The notes under the pieces were generated by a model, which worked only from the letters and a program-made list of their open reading frames with translations, searched no databases and had not been told where the DNA came from. A program made the position numbers and the translations under genes. A stretch of 63,039 nt of DNA, taken from the NCBI RefSeq assembly GCF_014698065.1, contig NZ_JACJSI010000039.1:1-63039 (forward strand), given 5' to 3'. Below, piece by piece: positions 33,985-44,284 of the stretch; the first letter of the stretch is position 1; every line of letters starts with the position of its first letter. Source of the DNA: Nostoc flagelliforme FACHB-838. Lineage in GTDB: Bacteria; Cyanobacteriota; Cyanobacteriia; Cyanobacteriales; Nostocaceae.

Positions 33985-36829
33985 TTTCAAAACACAAGCA
34001 AAGCGTCTTGCTGAGAATCCAACTCCAGGAGGACATCTTCACTTTCTATTTCAGGAGAATGTGAAAGGATTTTACAACCCAATGGATGAAGTGAGCAAGG
34101 CTGAGGCGATCGCTGCTGTTGAGGAAAACGAAGCATTATTTGACTTTTTTGGCGAAAATCCTCAATCACAAATCGAACAAGCTCTGAATCAGGTAAATCC
34201 ACACAACGAAAAAATTCCTTTGCCACAGGTTCACCAAGCAGCAGTTATCGCAGGGCTGAATGCTGCTCAACTAGGTAGAATCAATGTCATCGCTTTGGAA
34301 GGAAATCCTGGGATTGGTAAAACGACTGCTGTGATGCAATTTATTCAGCAACGTTCTCAAGGCTTTTTGTTTCTTTATTTGAGTCCACGAGTGGTAATTA
34401 ATCGGGATGTTACTGACAAAATTGCCAGAAACAACGGTAATACTACTGGGATATTGACCCTCACAAGTAATGCCAATTTGATTGTTTCAGCTCCTAAGTG
34501 GTACGAGCAACAGGCCAAGCAAAACGGCTCTCAACCTCGCCGTATTGATAGTGCCGTTGTTGTCGATGGCTTTGAAAGACTCAACCATCCTGATTGCAGT
34601 ATTCTCTTCCTCACTCCAGAACAAGAACAGGAGATTGATTGCAATATAGTCCCCTCTACTCGGTCTAAACGTTCTCTCAACGAACGGGAAGATAGCGTAG
34701 AATCTCCTCATCGCCCTGGCGTATTACGTACCTTAGCAACCTCTGCTCGAAAATTACTAGAAGCTAATCCACGAGTTAATCGCCTAGTAATGACTGCTGC
34801 CATTCAAGGTTATCGAACGCTTAACGAATCAACTACAGTTGATGCCCTCAGCAAGTTGTTTTCAAAGCCAGCTAATACCAAGCCAGGAAAGAATGAACGT
34901 TCAGCATTTGCAGCCAAAATTCCTACTATTATTGTCATGGTAGATGAACTGGCGGGTGATGGTGCAGGAGCGCCCTTTGTCCATAAGTTAGCAGAATGGT
35001 TGCACCAGCAGTTTCTCGATCCGTTTGAAACAACGCCGTCTCCGTTTAGAATTGTTCTGATTGTTGCTGATGCCTCACTGAGTAATGAGGTTGTGTTGAA
35101 TAGTTTTTTAAATTCAGGCGATCGCGCCCCTGACAAGGTGCTAATTAGTCAAAGTCAAGGTGAAGCACCATTTCGGGTGACAGGCACTTATACCAAAGTA
35201 GGCCCCAGAAAGCACCCAACGCTCCATGTTATGACAAATAGTTACCCCGCCAGGAAACTCGATATTGACTATAGTATTAGGCTGTCTCCCGTTACACCAG
35301 GATTAACTAGTGATGGAACAAAACAGACAATTCGACAAGCCATTCGAGAGCAATTAGAAGACCAGTTGCTAATGAATGCCTACTTGGAAATCGAACGCGG
35401 GTTACAACAGGGAGCGGAGCAGCTAATTTTCTTTGCTCAAGACAAAGCTTTTTTACGTCACTTGCAGGATAAATTGACCAGTGGTAAAGATGCTCTGGTA
35501 AATAAAGGACAGGTAGCAGTTTTGGATCAAAGCGTACCAGCTAATAAGCGATTGGAATTAGTAAAAGAACCACGACGCGATCAAATCCGAGTTTTCTTGA
35601 TGACTTCTTCAGGAGCAAGAGGTGTTTCTTTCCCAAAAACAGATTGGATTATTGCAGCAATTCCCCGATTTAATATTGAAGCCGCTTTAATGGAAGTCGC
35701 GCAATTAATTTACCGGGGTCGAGGAATGTATACAGATCCAGAAACCGGAATGCAAGTTTCTGGAGATTACAAAGATAGACGCTTAGTCATGCTAATCAAT
35801 GATTTCATCATTGAAGGAGAAGACATTGACCGTAAACGATTATGGTTGCGTCAGTCAAGCGATTTATTAACTTTGCTGGTAATGCTGCGCTCTACAATTC
35901 ACACTCGTATTAAAGGAGATGCTGGACTCAAGTACAAGCGAATTGCATTTGTTCCAGTGGGTTTAATTGGAGATGAGGAATTATTGAGATTAATGTCTGA
36001 TGAGGTCTTAGATTTCCTCCATGAAACCAAAGTTTTTATCCGCGATAATCACTCTCAAGAAGCAAAAGCTATTGCGATCAAAGCAGCCAACTTAACAGAA
36101 CAAATTTTTAAGCACTTGAATTTAACAGGACAAGCATCAGATCGGAATGCAAAATCGTATGTGAATTACCAAACTCTGGAAGCATTAGTCAAAACTGTTT
36201 CTAGGATGTCGAGTCGGTTATTGCCATCTTTAGATAACCACGAACTACAAATACCAGATGGATTAACTTGTATTGGGCCTTTCTGGATAGAAGATTGGAG
36301 CGATCGCCAAACTGAAGAAATATTTAGCTTTGAAGCATGGAAAGCCGATGTTAAACAAAATAGCAGTCGTCTTTTAGGATCGCTAAAAGAAATTGCCGAA
36401 AGCAAGAAGTTCAAATTTCCCTCAAAACTCAAACGTCCTGCCAACGAACTGTATAAACTATTGAGTCGAGAACAAGAGGGATTTGTGATTGAATCTTCCA
36501 CACGTCAAGCATTAAAAACTAAAAATATAGTTATAGGTTTACCCCTAGACTATCCCCTTTTCTGGGATGAACAATCAGAAGATGATATGCGCCAACAGGT
36601 ATTACAAGATCCACAAGCTTGGAGAAGTGCGCTAGGACGTTCTCTAACTCCTCAAGGCTTAATCATACCCGTAGTACCTCACTATCGAACATTTCCTTGG
36701 GTAGCTGTGGCAGGTAGACGGATTTTTACGCAATTAGAAACAGTTTTTAGCGATCGCTACTTTATGGCATCCAGTGAATTGAATCTTCTGAACACCATTC
36801 TGCTTGAAGATGAAACAGAGAACAAATAG
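33893..36829 (+). CDS. Large P-loop helicase-like protein, main part of a frameshifted gene
   Basis: Residues before about 30 here are out-of-frame overlap; real sequence starts at SDFKTQ near 33980. Motifs: Walker A ALEGNPGIGKTTAVMQF (about residue 134), Walker B/DExx IIVMVDELAGD (about 346), motif III-like IVLIVADASLS, and a C-terminal helicase half with TSSGARGVSFPKTDW and EVAQLIYRGRG (about 571-610), equivalent to SF2 motifs V and VI. It is about 1,140-1,190 residues once joined to the 5' part. I do not recognise the family. It is probably a nucleic-acid translocase in a defence or mobile context, since it lies in accessory DNA near the pPIWI-RE island. Confidence 0.7.
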   Translation: MSKCVVQLPSIWKISMTAMKMILIQRSLPSDFKTQAKRLAENPTPGGHLHFLFQENVKGFYNPMDEVSKAEAIAAVEENEALFDFFGENPQSQIEQALNQVNPHNEKIPLPQVHQAAVIAGLNAAQLGRINVIALEGNPGIGKTTAVMQFIQQRSQGFLFLYLSPRVVINRDVTDKIARNNGNTTGILTLTSNANLIVSAPKWYEQQAKQNGSQPRRIDSAVVVDGFERLNHPDCSILFLTPEQEQEIDCNIVPSTRSKRSLNEREDSVESPHRPGVLRTLATSARKLLEANPRVNRLVMTAAIQGYRTLNESTTVDALSKLFSKPANTKPGKNERSAFAAKIPTIIVMVDELAGDGAGAPFVHKLAEWLHQQFLDPFETTPSPFRIVLIVADASLSNEVVLNSFLNSGDRAPDKVLISQSQGEAPFRVTGTYTKVGPRKHPTLHVMTNSYPARKLDIDYSIRLSPVTPGLTSDGTKQTIRQAIREQLEDQLLMNAYLEIERGLQQGAEQLIFFAQDKAFLRHLQDKLTSGKDALVNKGQVAVLDQSVPANKRLELVKEPRRDQIRVFLMTSSGARGVSFPKTDWIIAAIPRFNIEAALMEVAQLIYRGRGMYTDPETGMQVSGDYKDRRLVMLINDFIIEGEDIDRKRLWLRQSSDLLTLLVMLRSTIHTRIKGDAGLKYKRIAFVPVGLIGDEELLRLMSDEVLDFLHETKVFIRDNHSQEAKAIAIKAANLTEQIFKHLNLTGQASDRNAKSYVNYQTLEALVKTVSRMSSRLLPSLDNHELQIPDGLTCIGPFWIEDWSDRQTEEIFSFEAWKADVKQNSSRLLGSLKEIAESKKFKFPSKLKRPANELYKLLSREQEGFVIESSTRQALKTKNIVIGLPLDYPLFWDEQSEDDMRQQVLQDPQAWRSALGRSLTPQGLIIPVVPHYRTFPWVAVAGRRIFTQLETVFSDRYFMASSELNLLNTILLEDETENK

Positions 36830-36964
36830 TTAATGTACGCTTGGAAATTACTTAGCGATATCTATTATGATCGCATTCTTTGGGCAAGCAGCAAATGCGG
36901 TAAATAATATGTCTGCTTGAAGAGATAGAATCTATTAAAAAAGTAGAATTTTAGGAGTAAACCT

Positions 36965-37585
36965 CTGTCTTTACAAGCTATTACCGTTAAAAAAGAAACT
37001 TCTCAACCCCCCGCAGGCTTAATTGTCACTTTGCATGGTTGGGGAGCTAATGCTGAGGATGTAGCATCTTTGTTACCGTTGCTCAACTTACCTGATTACC
37101 AATTTGTATTACCCAACGCACCTTACCCTTATCCCTATTCCCCAGTAGGGAGGGCATGGTATGACCTGCGGGTGGAAAATATGTATCAAGGGTTGGCAGA
37201 AAGTCGGCAACTGCTAACAGATTTTTTGCAATCTTTAGAAAGTACCACTGGCATACCTTTGTCACGTACTATTTTAAGTGGATTTTCTCAAGGTGGGGCA
37301 ATGACTTTAGATGTCGGCTCAAAATTGCCTTTAGCAGGTTTAGTTGTTATGAGTGGGTATTTACATCCTGATGCAGTAACGGCAGATCAAAAAGGGATTT
37401 CGCCAACTTTAATCTGCCACGGGAGGTATGATGAAGTTGTGCCACTACAAGCTGCTTTCAAGGCACGAGAAACCCTTAAGTCTCTAAAAGTGGCGGTAGA
37501 ATACCACGAATTTGATATGGGGCATGAAATAAATCCACAAACGTTAGAGGTGCTACGAAATTTCGTTGTAAATACGATTGCTTAG
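36965..37585 (+). CDS. Alpha/beta hydrolase (phospholipase/carboxylesterase family) with CTG start
   Basis: 207 residues if begun at CTG 36965, six bases after an AGGAGT Shine-Dalgarno. The frame has no ATG, GTG or TTG before 37031, but the family N-terminus (SLQAITV then LIVTLHGWGANAEDV) is only complete from that CTG. Catalytic motifs: oxyanion LHGWG, nucleophile elbow SGFSQGGAMT, acid in HGRYDEVVP, His in DMGHEI. It resembles bacterial carboxylesterase/acyl-protein thioesterase-like enzymes. Confidence 0.85.
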   Translation: MSLQAITVKKETSQPPAGLIVTLHGWGANAEDVASLLPLLNLPDYQFVLPNAPYPYPYSPVGRAWYDLRVENMYQGLAESRQLLTDFLQSLESTTGIPLSRTILSGFSQGGAMTLDVGSKLPLAGLVVMSGYLHPDAVTADQKGISPTLICHGRYDEVVPLQAAFKARETLKSLKVAVEYHEFDMGHEINPQTLEVLRNFVVNTIA

Positions 37586-37739
37586 TCAGGATTACGAATT
37601 TTTTATAAATTCTGGTACAAATTCTGACAATTTTCACGAAATTAATGACTTCTAATGAGTAATATATATTGGGTGGCTGCGTTCAGCGCAACTTAACCCA
37701 TGCTGAAGGCGAGTGCTGCATAAGGGAGGGGCGAGCATT

Positions 37740-37952
37740 ATGACAACTCTAAGCATTTCCAGGAAAGAAATTGCTGCCATGACTGTGGCAGAAGTAGAAG
37801 AACTAGCTACACGTCTGGAGCTAGATAATTATAGTAATGCTTTTGAGGGTTTAAATGATTGGCATTTATTGCGAGCGATCGCATTTCAGCGCCCAGAGTT
37901 AGTTGAACCCTATATCTACCTCTTAGACTTGGAACCTTACGATGAAGCGTAG
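37740..37952 (+). CDS. DUF2555 family protein
   Basis: 70 residues from the ATG at 37740, 11 bases after a GGAGGGG Shine-Dalgarno. The pattern EIAAMTVAEVEELATRLELDNYSNAFEGLNDWHLLRAIAFQRPELVEPYIYLLDLEPYDEA is the cyanobacteria-only DUF2555 family. Function unknown. It precedes coaBC by 80 bp; a pentamer-like repeat (gagttag) fills part of the gap. Confidence 0.85.
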   Translation: MTTLSISRKEIAAMTVAEVEELATRLELDNYSNAFEGLNDWHLLRAIAFQRPELVEPYIYLLDLEPYDEA

Positions 37953-38032
37953 TTGAGAGTTAGGAGTTAGGAGTTAGGAGTTCTAACTATTTAGTACTAA
38001 TTTTTGTAACTACTTACTCCTAACTTTTTATC

Positions 38033-39238
38033 ATGCCTAATCCAAAGTTGAACAAGGTTCTAATTGCTGTAGGTGGCGGTATCGCCGCCTACAAAATCTG
38101 TGCATTAGTTTCGACGCTGTTTAAAACTGGGGTGGAGGTTCGAGTTATCCTCACCCGTTCGGCACAAGAATTTATCACGCCTCTGACAATAGCCACCCTA
38201 TCTCGTCATCCCGCCTACACAGATGATGATTTTTGGAAACCAACTCACTCTCGTCCTTTGCATATTGAGTTGGGTGAATGGGCAGATGTCATGGTAATTG
38301 CCCCCTTAACAGCTAATACATTAGCAAAGTTAGCCTACGGGATGGCGGATAATTTACTTACAAATACCGTGCTGGCTTCTACTTGTCCGGTGCTGTTAGC
38401 ACCCGCAATGAATACGGATATGTGGGAACAGCTATCAGTGCAGCGAAATTGGCAACAGCTATTGATAGATAGCCGATATCATGGAATGAATACAGCATCG
38501 GGTTTATTAGCGTGCGATCGCGTCGGTGCTGGTAGATTAGCAGAACCTCCAGAAATTTTGGCTCATATCCAATCGTTGTTACACACTCAAGGTAAACGAG
38601 ATTTAGCAGGTAAACGAGTGTTAATTAGTGCTGGGGGAACGCGAGAGTATCTTGACCCAGTGAGATTTATTGGCAATCCTTCAACAGGTAAAATGGGATT
38701 AGCTTTAGCGCAAGCCGCACTTCACCGAGGCGCAAACGTCACTCTAGTACATGGACCAGCTAATTGGGATGTACCATTAGGAGTGCAAGCAATTCCCGTC
38801 ATTAGTGCCGAGCAAATGCAGCAGGCCATGCTGGAATGTTTACCCAACGCTGATGTAATTGTCATGTCAGCAGCCGTAGCAGATGTGAAGCCACGAGATT
38901 ATAGTACAGAGAAATTACCCAAGCGATCGCTCCCCCAAGCCTTACCCCTGGAACCAGTAACGGATATAGTCGCCCAATTAGCAAAACTCAAACAGCCGCA
39001 TCAGATATTAATTGGCTTTGCAGCACAAAGTAGAGATATTGTCAAGCCTGCATTAGAAAAATTACAGAGTAAAAAACTTGATGCTATTGTTGCCAATCCC
39101 ATCGATCAACCTGATAGTGGTTTTGGGAGTGATAAGAATCAAGCGATATTTTTAGATAGTCAAGGACGGCAAGTAGCGATCGCACCTTGTTCTAAATTGG
39201 AAATGGCACATCAATTATTTGATTTTGTACTATTTTGA
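38033..39238 (+). CDS. coaBC: Phosphopantothenoylcysteine decarboxylase / phosphopantothenate-cysteine ligase
   Basis: 401 residues, normal length. The N-terminal flavoprotein domain has [15 protein letters not shown] and [10 protein letters not shown]; the C-terminal CoaB domain has [34 protein letters not shown] and the [20 protein letters not shown] end. It makes 4'-phosphopantetheine for CoA. Core gene flanked on the right by the accessory pPIWI-RE island. Confidence 0.95.
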   Translation: MPNPKLNKVLIAVGGGIAAYKICALVSTLFKTGVEVRVILTRSAQEFITPLTIATLSRHPAYTDDDFWKPTHSRPLHIELGEWADVMVIAPLTANTLAKLAYGMADNLLTNTVLASTCPVLLAPAMNTDMWEQLSVQRNWQQLLIDSRYHGMNTASGLLACDRVGAGRLAEPPEILAHIQSLLHTQGKRDLAGKRVLISAGGTREYLDPVRFIGNPSTGKMGLALAQAALHRGANVTLVHGPANWDVPLGVQAIPVISAEQMQQAMLECLPNADVIVMSAAVADVKPRDYSTEKLPKRSLPQALPLEPVTDIVAQLAKLKQPHQILIGFAAQSRDIVKPALEKLQSKKLDAIVANPIDQPDSGFGSDKNQAIFLDSQGRQVAIAPCSKLEMAHQLFDFVLF

Positions 39239-39364
39239 CCAAGTTCCCTAGTACCGTGCCAAGACACAAAAATTACTCTTTGCGTCTTGTTTGGTGTATT
39301 GACATTTTAAATTACATCATTTAGTGTAAACAGGAATTGATGTAAAAAATATCCAATTACACTT

Positions 39365-40885
39365 ATGTACTTTGAGGACGTGCGTCAGTGGCAGGGAACT
39401 GCGGAGGCTCTAGCAAAGGAGCTAAAACGCCAGATTGAACAGCTTGAACTGTCTATAGAACCACCTGCGCTGCGTACCGTTCGGTCGTGGAGAACGAAAC
39501 AACTTTTATCACAACCCAAAGGACAAGAATTTGGCTTTCGTCAGGTTTTGGAGGGTTTGGCAACTGCTCTCCTATTGAAGAAAGGTTGGACACTTGCAGC
39601 AATTACTCAAGTATTGCCTTCTTTCTCTGACGATACTTTGGAGATGCAAATTCTGGTAGAAGCACAAGGTCAAGACCCCACGTGGCTACCCACAATCACC
39701 GCAACTGCTTTGCCGTTACCTACTGGACACAGACCAGCAATGGATCTGGCTGAAGATGCAGTGGTGTTGTTAGCGCAAGGAATTATTCGCCAATATGAAC
39801 GAGTACTGCCAGGTAAACAAATAGTTCGTCAAGAGGATAGTACATTGCCGCCAGAACTCTATCAAGCAATGTGCAAATTAGGTCGTCTCTATATTGAAGA
39901 AGGACAATGCGATCGCGCGGCTTGTGTACACACTGTTTTGAATAACGCACGCTACCCCCTTGGTTCTGATCGTTGGGGGTTAAAAATTTTTAGCCAATCA
40001 GACTTTCGCTTTTCTAACGCAACCATCATCGATCCAGATTTGCGAGTTCCCACATCAGACTGTGCAGAGATTGCCAACCTAAGTAGGGGTTTTGGAGAAA
40101 ATAATGTTATAGAACATCGTCTTTATACTGAGTTATGCGACGCAACTCAAAGGTTGGGCGGTCGTCGTCAACATAAGGCTTACACTGCATTACGAGAGTT
40201 GTTTGGTAGATATTCTCTGATAGGACAACGCCAACTATTTGATTACTTGGTTGATCATGATTTAACTCCTTTACAAGGAATGATCATTGAGAAATTTTTC
40301 GACCTAGTACCGGATATTTGGCTAATTGATAATTTGGCACACCGTTGTGCAGACTGCGGCACACTCATGCGACCTCATCCTAACAGTAAACTTTTTGCAC
40401 AAGGGCGATGTCCCATTCGCCAGTGCATTGGCCATGAATCGCCAAAAGTATATGAGAAGCTAGATCCCAACAAAGATATTTTATGGATTGCCAAGCCGCA
40501 AATTCTCACCTACTGGACAGGCCCAGCAATTGATGAATTAGCCATATTTGATATAGCCAGACAAAACGGGCTAGATGCTGAACTTTATCCAGAGTCAGAT
40601 TTATGCGATATAGGGATTAATGGAAAAGTAATTGGGATTGATGCTAAGTCCTACACAAGTCCAGTGACTCTGGCTTTGCGTCTCAATCGTAGTATTGGCG
40701 GGTTGATTTATTATCGTCGTCGGATTTTGGCTGTGAACGATCGCTTAATTGAGGATAACCCAAGCTACATTTCTACTCTTAAATCAACCCTTGATAAAAA
40801 AGACGATCCAGCCAGTTTAGTAATTATGTCAGTATCCTCCGTTATTGAGTTTTTAAAGAAGATGCCCTATGCGAACCAAACCTAA
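39365..40885 (+). CDS. pPIWI-RE island protein: Y domain with zinc ribbon and REase-like nuclease
   Basis: 506 residues. The N-terminal two-thirds is helical (Y domain). A zinc ribbon follows at about 326-355 (HRCADCGTLMRPH ... GRCPIRQCIG), then a restriction-endonuclease-like fold at about 405-435 (SDLCDIGINGKVIGIDAKSY, the D...D-A-K pattern of PD-(D/E)xK enzymes). This architecture is the one described by Burroughs, Iyer and Aravind (2013) for the nuclease partner in three-gene pPIWI-RE systems. Its predicted job is cutting DNA in complexes marked by the PIWI protein. It overlaps the next gene by 17 bp. Confidence 0.75.
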   Translation: MYFEDVRQWQGTAEALAKELKRQIEQLELSIEPPALRTVRSWRTKQLLSQPKGQEFGFRQVLEGLATALLLKKGWTLAAITQVLPSFSDDTLEMQILVEAQGQDPTWLPTITATALPLPTGHRPAMDLAEDAVVLLAQGIIRQYERVLPGKQIVRQEDSTLPPELYQAMCKLGRLYIEEGQCDRAACVHTVLNNARYPLGSDRWGLKIFSQSDFRFSNATIIDPDLRVPTSDCAEIANLSRGFGENNVIEHRLYTELCDATQRLGGRRQHKAYTALRELFGRYSLIGQRQLFDYLVDHDLTPLQGMIIEKFFDLVPDIWLIDNLAHRCADCGTLMRPHPNSKLFAQGRCPIRQCIGHESPKVYEKLDPNKDILWIAKPQILTYWTGPAIDELAIFDIARQNGLDAELYPESDLCDIGINGKVIGIDAKSYTSPVTLALRLNRSIGGLIYYRRRILAVNDRLIEDNPSYISTLKSTLDKKDDPASLVIMSVSSVIEFLKKMPYANQT

Positions 40886-43800
40886 GTTTTGGAAAGGTGC
40901 AGAGCGAATTTGCTGGCTTTGCGTTTTCATGGAAGAATTTATCGGGACTAATTCACTGGAGTATGCACCAGTAGTAATGTCAGGCATGGCCAGCATCCTA
41001 AATGCACCTGCATTTGAAAAAGCCCGTCAAGCTATCTTCAATATGCGGCAGATGTCACTGGCATATGTTACAAACCAGTCAGTTAAGCACGCAATTGCTC
41101 TCTTTAACAATTATCATTACTGCAACAATACTAAAGGGACGTATGAAATTGATATTGAAACACTTCACTTTCAAAGAACAGACCCTTTAGAAAATTCATC
41201 AATTACACAGGCGCGGCAAATTCTTAGTACGCCTTTGCCATATGAGACGTATGGTTTTACAGTTGCCGATCCTCGTCAGCCAATGGCTGTTGCCTTAGGT
41301 GAAGAGTCAACCGCCGTGCAGTTACCCATCCCCCGTATCACTGCTCCGATTGCTGCACATCGCACACATTCGCTCAACCGCCAACCAAAAGGGAAGATTC
41401 TCATCCCGCTAAGAGAACTGCGCGATTTGGCTCGTGAGATGGACGAGCGTGAAAAACAAGATCCTGAACGACGACCTGGTAATTGGGCAGATCGATTTGA
41501 ACGCTTTGATCTGATGGTGTCGGAGGCGGGAAAAGGACTGCGGAAACAAGATGATGTGTTGGAATTGGAAGACATCAAGCACTTAATTGGTTTGCCTGGA
41601 TCAGGTAAAACAACCTTGCTTGTGTTGATTGCTGTTTGGTTGGGGCTACATAACTATAAAGCAATGTTTGTGTTTCCTTCAATTGAAGTTGCTAGACAGT
41701 ACATGGCTGATTTGGCATTTCATCAAGTTAAGGTGGGAATGCTTGTCGGTCAAGGTGATGAAACTCGTCGCCGTCACGCAGACAATATTGCAGAAGCGAT
41801 CGCTGCTACCGGAAATAATGGTGGTTTTGCTTATACCTTGGAACAAGCAGAAGTTTTTGGTATGAGTTGCGTTCTACCAGCCTTTTCAACTGCTGATATG
41901 TCTTTGTGGGGCTTTAGTTACGCACCTTGTAACGAGATATTGCAAGGAGGCGGGAAACAGGGAAAGATGAAAAAATGCCTGTGTCCCCTATGGACAATGT
42001 GTGGTCGCAACAAAGCACAGCGAGATTTATTGGATGCGAATATTTGGGTTGGTCATGTGCGATCGCTCGATACTCAAATATCACCTCACGCGATTCAGGA
42101 AGAAGTACGATATTTTGAATTAATTGCCCGTACCTTTGACCTAGTTGTTTTCGACGAAGGCGACATGGTGCAGAACGTCTTAGATAATTATGGGGCAGCA
42201 ACTTTAAGTATTTCAGGCTCAGAGCGATCAATTCATCGGGTAATTTTAGAACAAATTCATAACCGCTTTGCTGGCAGCGAAAGCCATCGATTATTTGATC
42301 GAGATGTAGAACTCTACAGCCGAGACTCGGCAGAATTTGGTAACTATAATACTTCCTTAATTACCACTGTTCAGAATATGTCTGGGTCGCGGGTAAGAGA
42401 ACGCTACGAAAATCAATTGCTGACTGTATTACGGATTGTTAGCGAACTCTTAAACAGTGTTAATAAATCTAATAGGCAAGATGAAATTGATGAACAAGAA
42501 GTCAAAAGAGAAGTTACCAGAAGTAGAGCGTTAGCTGAATTTTGGGAAAAAGCAGCCTATAATGCCTTTTATGACCGCACAGGTGTTAATAACCCTCAAG
42601 ATTTTAAAGCAGATTTTTGGCCTCATTATATAGGCATAAACAAAGAAACCTTAGAACAGCAATGGAAGACTCTCATTCATCATTTCCGCCGTTACCTAGC
42701 TGAAAATCTCATTAAGCATCGTGATGCGATTGTTCAAGAAATTATTGAATTATTTTTCAAACTCTGTTTTCCAGATCATCAATTAACCATAGAAGCAGAA
42801 GATTTAATTAAATTACTTATAACTGTTACATTCGTAATTTTGGGTTATCAGCGAATTGTACCAGGAACGAGAACGATGGTTGCAGAAGGTCTAATTCGTG
42901 AACCTATTGTAGAATCAACTGCATCACCAAAACTCAGAAAAATCATTCCAGAGAGCATTTTAGGCTCATTTTCTGGTGTGCAATATAGTTTTTTTAAAGC
43001 CCTAACAACGCGCACTGCTGCCAGAAATGTGGAATTATCTTACATTACATTTGTAGGTGCGCCTCGAATGTTAATGCACCGCTTTCATCGGTTGTTAGCA
43101 GCAGATGACGGACAAGCAAGCCCAGCCATTTTAATTACCTCAGCCACATCATTTTTACAAGCAAGTCCCGCTTACCACATTAACGTCGGTCCCCATTATT
43201 TACTTAAACCACGTCAGTCAGAAAATAATAAATCAGCAGAAAGCATTTATCGTTTCAAATGGTTTCCAGATAGGGAACGTGGTGATGAACCCCTCAAATA
43301 TAGCGGTGCTGGCGACCTGCAAAAACGTAATCTTCTGCGGATGGTCGCTGCTCTTGTAGGAGGAACTAAGCCTGAAATTTACAAATCTATGGATAAATTT
43401 GATATCAAATTTGGTATCCGTCGCAAAGCTGCTTTAGTTGTTAATAGTTACGATCAAGCTCGTGATATTAAGAAATATATCAATGACTATCATCCTCAAA
43501 TTGGTAAGCATACAAAAGCAGTTGTTAACTCCCTGAAAGAGGGAGAACAACCAAAAGATTTTGTCACTTCTGCTCAGTGTGAAGCATTGGGAGATGATGA
43601 AAATTGCCATATTTTAATTTTTCCTATGTTGGCAATTGGTAGAGGCGTCAACATCGTTTTTACCAAAGGGGAAAGAAAACTAGATGCGGCAATTGGCTCG
43701 ATTTATTTCCTCACTCGTCCTCACCCTACCAAAAACGATATGCAGCTTTTGTACAGCTTGGCAGGACGAGCAACACAAGAATTTGATAGTCGAGTTTTTA

Positions 43801-44282
43801 GCGAAACAGAAGATTTGAATGCAATAGCAACAGCTTGGCAGCAATCAAGAAAAAACCTGTGGTTAACTGCCAATAGATTGTTACGTGAACCCTTAATGGC
43901 TAGCCGTTTGGGGCCTGAATTATTCAAATCATTTACGGCTAATCAAATGGTAGCTATTCTGCAAACAATTGGTCGAGGAATGCGGAATGGATGCCCCGTA
44001 TCAGTTTACTTTGTCGATGCAGCTTGGGCTAAAAAATCCACAGAAGGTAAGCCCGACTCTGGACGAGATAGTATGCTGATTCAGATGCGAATCATTTTAG
44101 AGGAATGTGTTAATCATGAAGACCCGGTAATTCGTGAAATTTACCAGGAACTTTATGGCGCATTTTTAAAACCTTTGCAGCGCATTCAAGGAATAATTTA
44201 CCCCGATGAACTTTGTTCTTTAGAAGAATCTGCGGATGAAGAAGAAGGTTTTGATGAGTTTTCACCACTATTGGAAATGTAA
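40869..44282 (+). CDS. pPIWI-RE island DinG-type helicase with Z domain
   Basis: 1,137 residues. Walker A HLIGLPGSGKTTLLVLIAVW (about 237-256); a cluster of cysteines around 334-378 (the CVLPAF, APCNEI and KKCLCPLWTMCGRN segments) matches the iron-sulfur cluster domain of DinG/XPD helicases; DEAH-like box LVVFDEGDMVQ (about 425); C-terminal half with LIFPMLAIGRGVNIVF and AILQTIGRGMRNG (about 1,030) as motifs V and VI. The N-terminal 200 residues fit the Z domain of the pPIWI-RE island. DinG helicases unwind DNA and R-loops. Translation is coupled to both neighbours (17-bp overlap, then a 2-bp gap). Confidence 0.8.
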   Translation: MRTKPKFWKGAERICWLCVFMEEFIGTNSLEYAPVVMSGMASILNAPAFEKARQAIFNMRQMSLAYVTNQSVKHAIALFNNYHYCNNTKGTYEIDIETLHFQRTDPLENSSITQARQILSTPLPYETYGFTVADPRQPMAVALGEESTAVQLPIPRITAPIAAHRTHSLNRQPKGKILIPLRELRDLAREMDEREKQDPERRPGNWADRFERFDLMVSEAGKGLRKQDDVLELEDIKHLIGLPGSGKTTLLVLIAVWLGLHNYKAMFVFPSIEVARQYMADLAFHQVKVGMLVGQGDETRRRHADNIAEAIAATGNNGGFAYTLEQAEVFGMSCVLPAFSTADMSLWGFSYAPCNEILQGGGKQGKMKKCLCPLWTMCGRNKAQRDLLDANIWVGHVRSLDTQISPHAIQEEVRYFELIARTFDLVVFDEGDMVQNVLDNYGAATLSISGSERSIHRVILEQIHNRFAGSESHRLFDRDVELYSRDSAEFGNYNTSLITTVQNMSGSRVRERYENQLLTVLRIVSELLNSVNKSNRQDEIDEQEVKREVTRSRALAEFWEKAAYNAFYDRTGVNNPQDFKADFWPHYIGINKETLEQQWKTLIHHFRRYLAENLIKHRDAIVQEIIELFFKLCFPDHQLTIEAEDLIKLLITVTFVILGYQRIVPGTRTMVAEGLIREPIVESTASPKLRKIIPESILGSFSGVQYSFFKALTTRTAARNVELSYITFVGAPRMLMHRFHRLLAADDGQASPAILITSATSFLQASPAYHINVGPHYLLKPRQSENNKSAESIYRFKWFPDRERGDEPLKYSGAGDLQKRNLLRMVAALVGGTKPEIYKSMDKFDIKFGIRRKAALVVNSYDQARDIKKYINDYHPQIGKHTKAVVNSLKEGEQPKDFVTSAQCEALGDDENCHILIFPMLAIGRGVNIVFTKGERKLDAAIGSIYFLTRPHPTKNDMQLLYSLAGRATQEFDSRVFSETEDLNAIATAWQQSRKNLWLTANRLLREPLMASRLGPELFKSFTANQMVAILQTIGRGMRNGCPVSVYFVDAAWAKKSTEGKPDSGRDSMLIQMRIILEECVNHEDPVIREIYQELYGAFLKPLQRIQGIIYPDELCSLEESADEEEGFDEFSPLLEM

Positions 44283-44284
44283 AA

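Noticed and set aside
37713..37739. Longer start for the DUF2555 gene
   Set aside because: The ATG at 37740 has a proper Shine-Dalgarno and matches the family start.
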